Source: an uncultured Verrucomicrobiota bacterium (GTDB taxonomy: Bacteria; Verrucomicrobiota; Verrucomicrobiia; Limisphaerales; UBA1100). Taken from it: a DNA stretch of 44,591 nt. The position numbers and the translations under genes are program-made. Shown here in pieces: positions 44,342 through 44,591 of this stretch (positions are counted from its first letter, which is position 1; each line of letters opens with the position of its first letter). Under the pieces are notes generated by a model that was not told the DNA's origin, ran no database searches, and worked only from the letters and a program-made list of their open reading frames with translations. Location of the stretch: contig CACDBG010000012.1 in NCBI GenBank assembly GCA_902551155.1, forward strand, positions 1 to 44,591. The letters run 5' to 3'.

Positions 44342-44591
44342 ATGCCAAAAATAGAGCAGGTAAAACTAACTAAATCACAGGTCCTTGTGAGGCGCCTGTG
44401 CAGCAGTTTGTTTTTATATGGTATATTGTTGTTGGGGCTCTTCGGGCCAGGTCAAATATCAGTTCTGGCTTTTGGGTTTGCCATTATAATTTCCGGACTT
44501 ATGGCTGTTAGTGAGCTGTACTATATGGCAGAGAAATGTGGTCATTCTCCCTTTAAAAATGTTGGGCTAATTTTCTCGGGCGTCCTGTTGG
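44342..44591 (+). CDS. cdsA: Phosphatidate cytidylyltransferase, N-terminal part (cut by window end)
   Basis: An open frame from ATG 44342 to the window end (83 codons, not in the ORF track) begins MPKIEQVKLTKSQVLVRRLCSS, followed by two hydrophobic spans ('LFLYGILLLGLFGP' and 'ISVLAFGFAIIISGLMAV') and 'SELYYMAEKCG'. The 'RRL.S' opening, early TM pair and 'ELYxM' pattern fit CdsA, and cdsA commonly follows uppS. CdsA makes CDP-diacylglycerol for phospholipid synthesis. The diagnostic C-terminal signature lies outside the window. Confidence 0.72.
   Translation, partial: MPKIEQVKLTKSQVLVRRLCSSLFLYGILLLGLFGPGQISVLAFGFAIIISGLMAVSELYYMAEKCGHSPFKNVGLIFSGVLL

Overview
The window looks like a chromosomal segment of a Gram-negative bacterium from the Planctomycetota-Verrucomicrobiota-Chlamydiota group, most likely Verrucomicrobiota. 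The main evidence is a run of four long pilin-like genes (6693-16320) that matches, in order and N-terminal sequence, the Verru_Chthon cassette (proteins D, B, C, A). Supporting evidence is a fused LpxC-FabZ gene followed by lpxA, which shows that lipid A is made, and a rod-shape mreBCD-mrdA-rodA-rng cluster. No lineage search could be run, so class level is left open.

Region 1 (1-16320, + strand) is a type IV pilus / type II secretion-like locus. It holds the end of one PilB/GspE ATPase, PilT, a second complete PilB/GspE ATPase and PilC/GspF. A small BrnT/BrnA-like toxin-antitoxin-type pair follows, then two GspG-like pseudopilins and the four cassette proteins, ending in an 1810-codon giant. 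Stops and starts overlap by one base between D/B and B/C. The C and A proteins each carry a segment resembling a CBM5/12 (chitin-binding type) module, and A also has 'HxLxxGDxV' segments like the E1_FCCH repeats of phage tail and surface proteins. I infer a surface-exposed or secreted adhesive fibre or tip complex.

Region 2 (16369-25118, + strand) has uvrA, a secreted TPR protein, thiC, a short-chain dehydrogenase and a small conserved-looking hypothetical. It ends at a strong hairpin (25272-25305) shared with the convergent block.

Region 3 (25308-36092, - strand), read right to left, is tRNA-Met(CAT), mreB, mreC, mreD, mrdA (PBP2), rodA, rng (RNase E/G), a tandem alpha/beta-hydrolase and an MtfA-like zinc peptidase. 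Gaps from mreB to mtfA are at most about 45 nt, so one long transcript is plausible.

Region 4 (36166-41297, + strand) has rpsO, pnp (with two S1 domains instead of one), lpxC-fabZ and lpxA. The lpxC-fabZ reading frame is broken by one base at a run of ten Gs.

Region 5 (41363-44591) has a PHP-type histidinol phosphatase on the - strand, then purA-uppS-cdsA on the + strand, with cdsA cut by the window end. A consensus-like promoter lies upstream of purA. An intrinsic-terminator hairpin with a T-run sits directly in front of the usual purA start and overlaps a second hairpin, which looks like an attenuator.

No CRISPR array, insertion sequence, rRNA or phage region was seen, and no gene-free stretch exceeds 300 bases.
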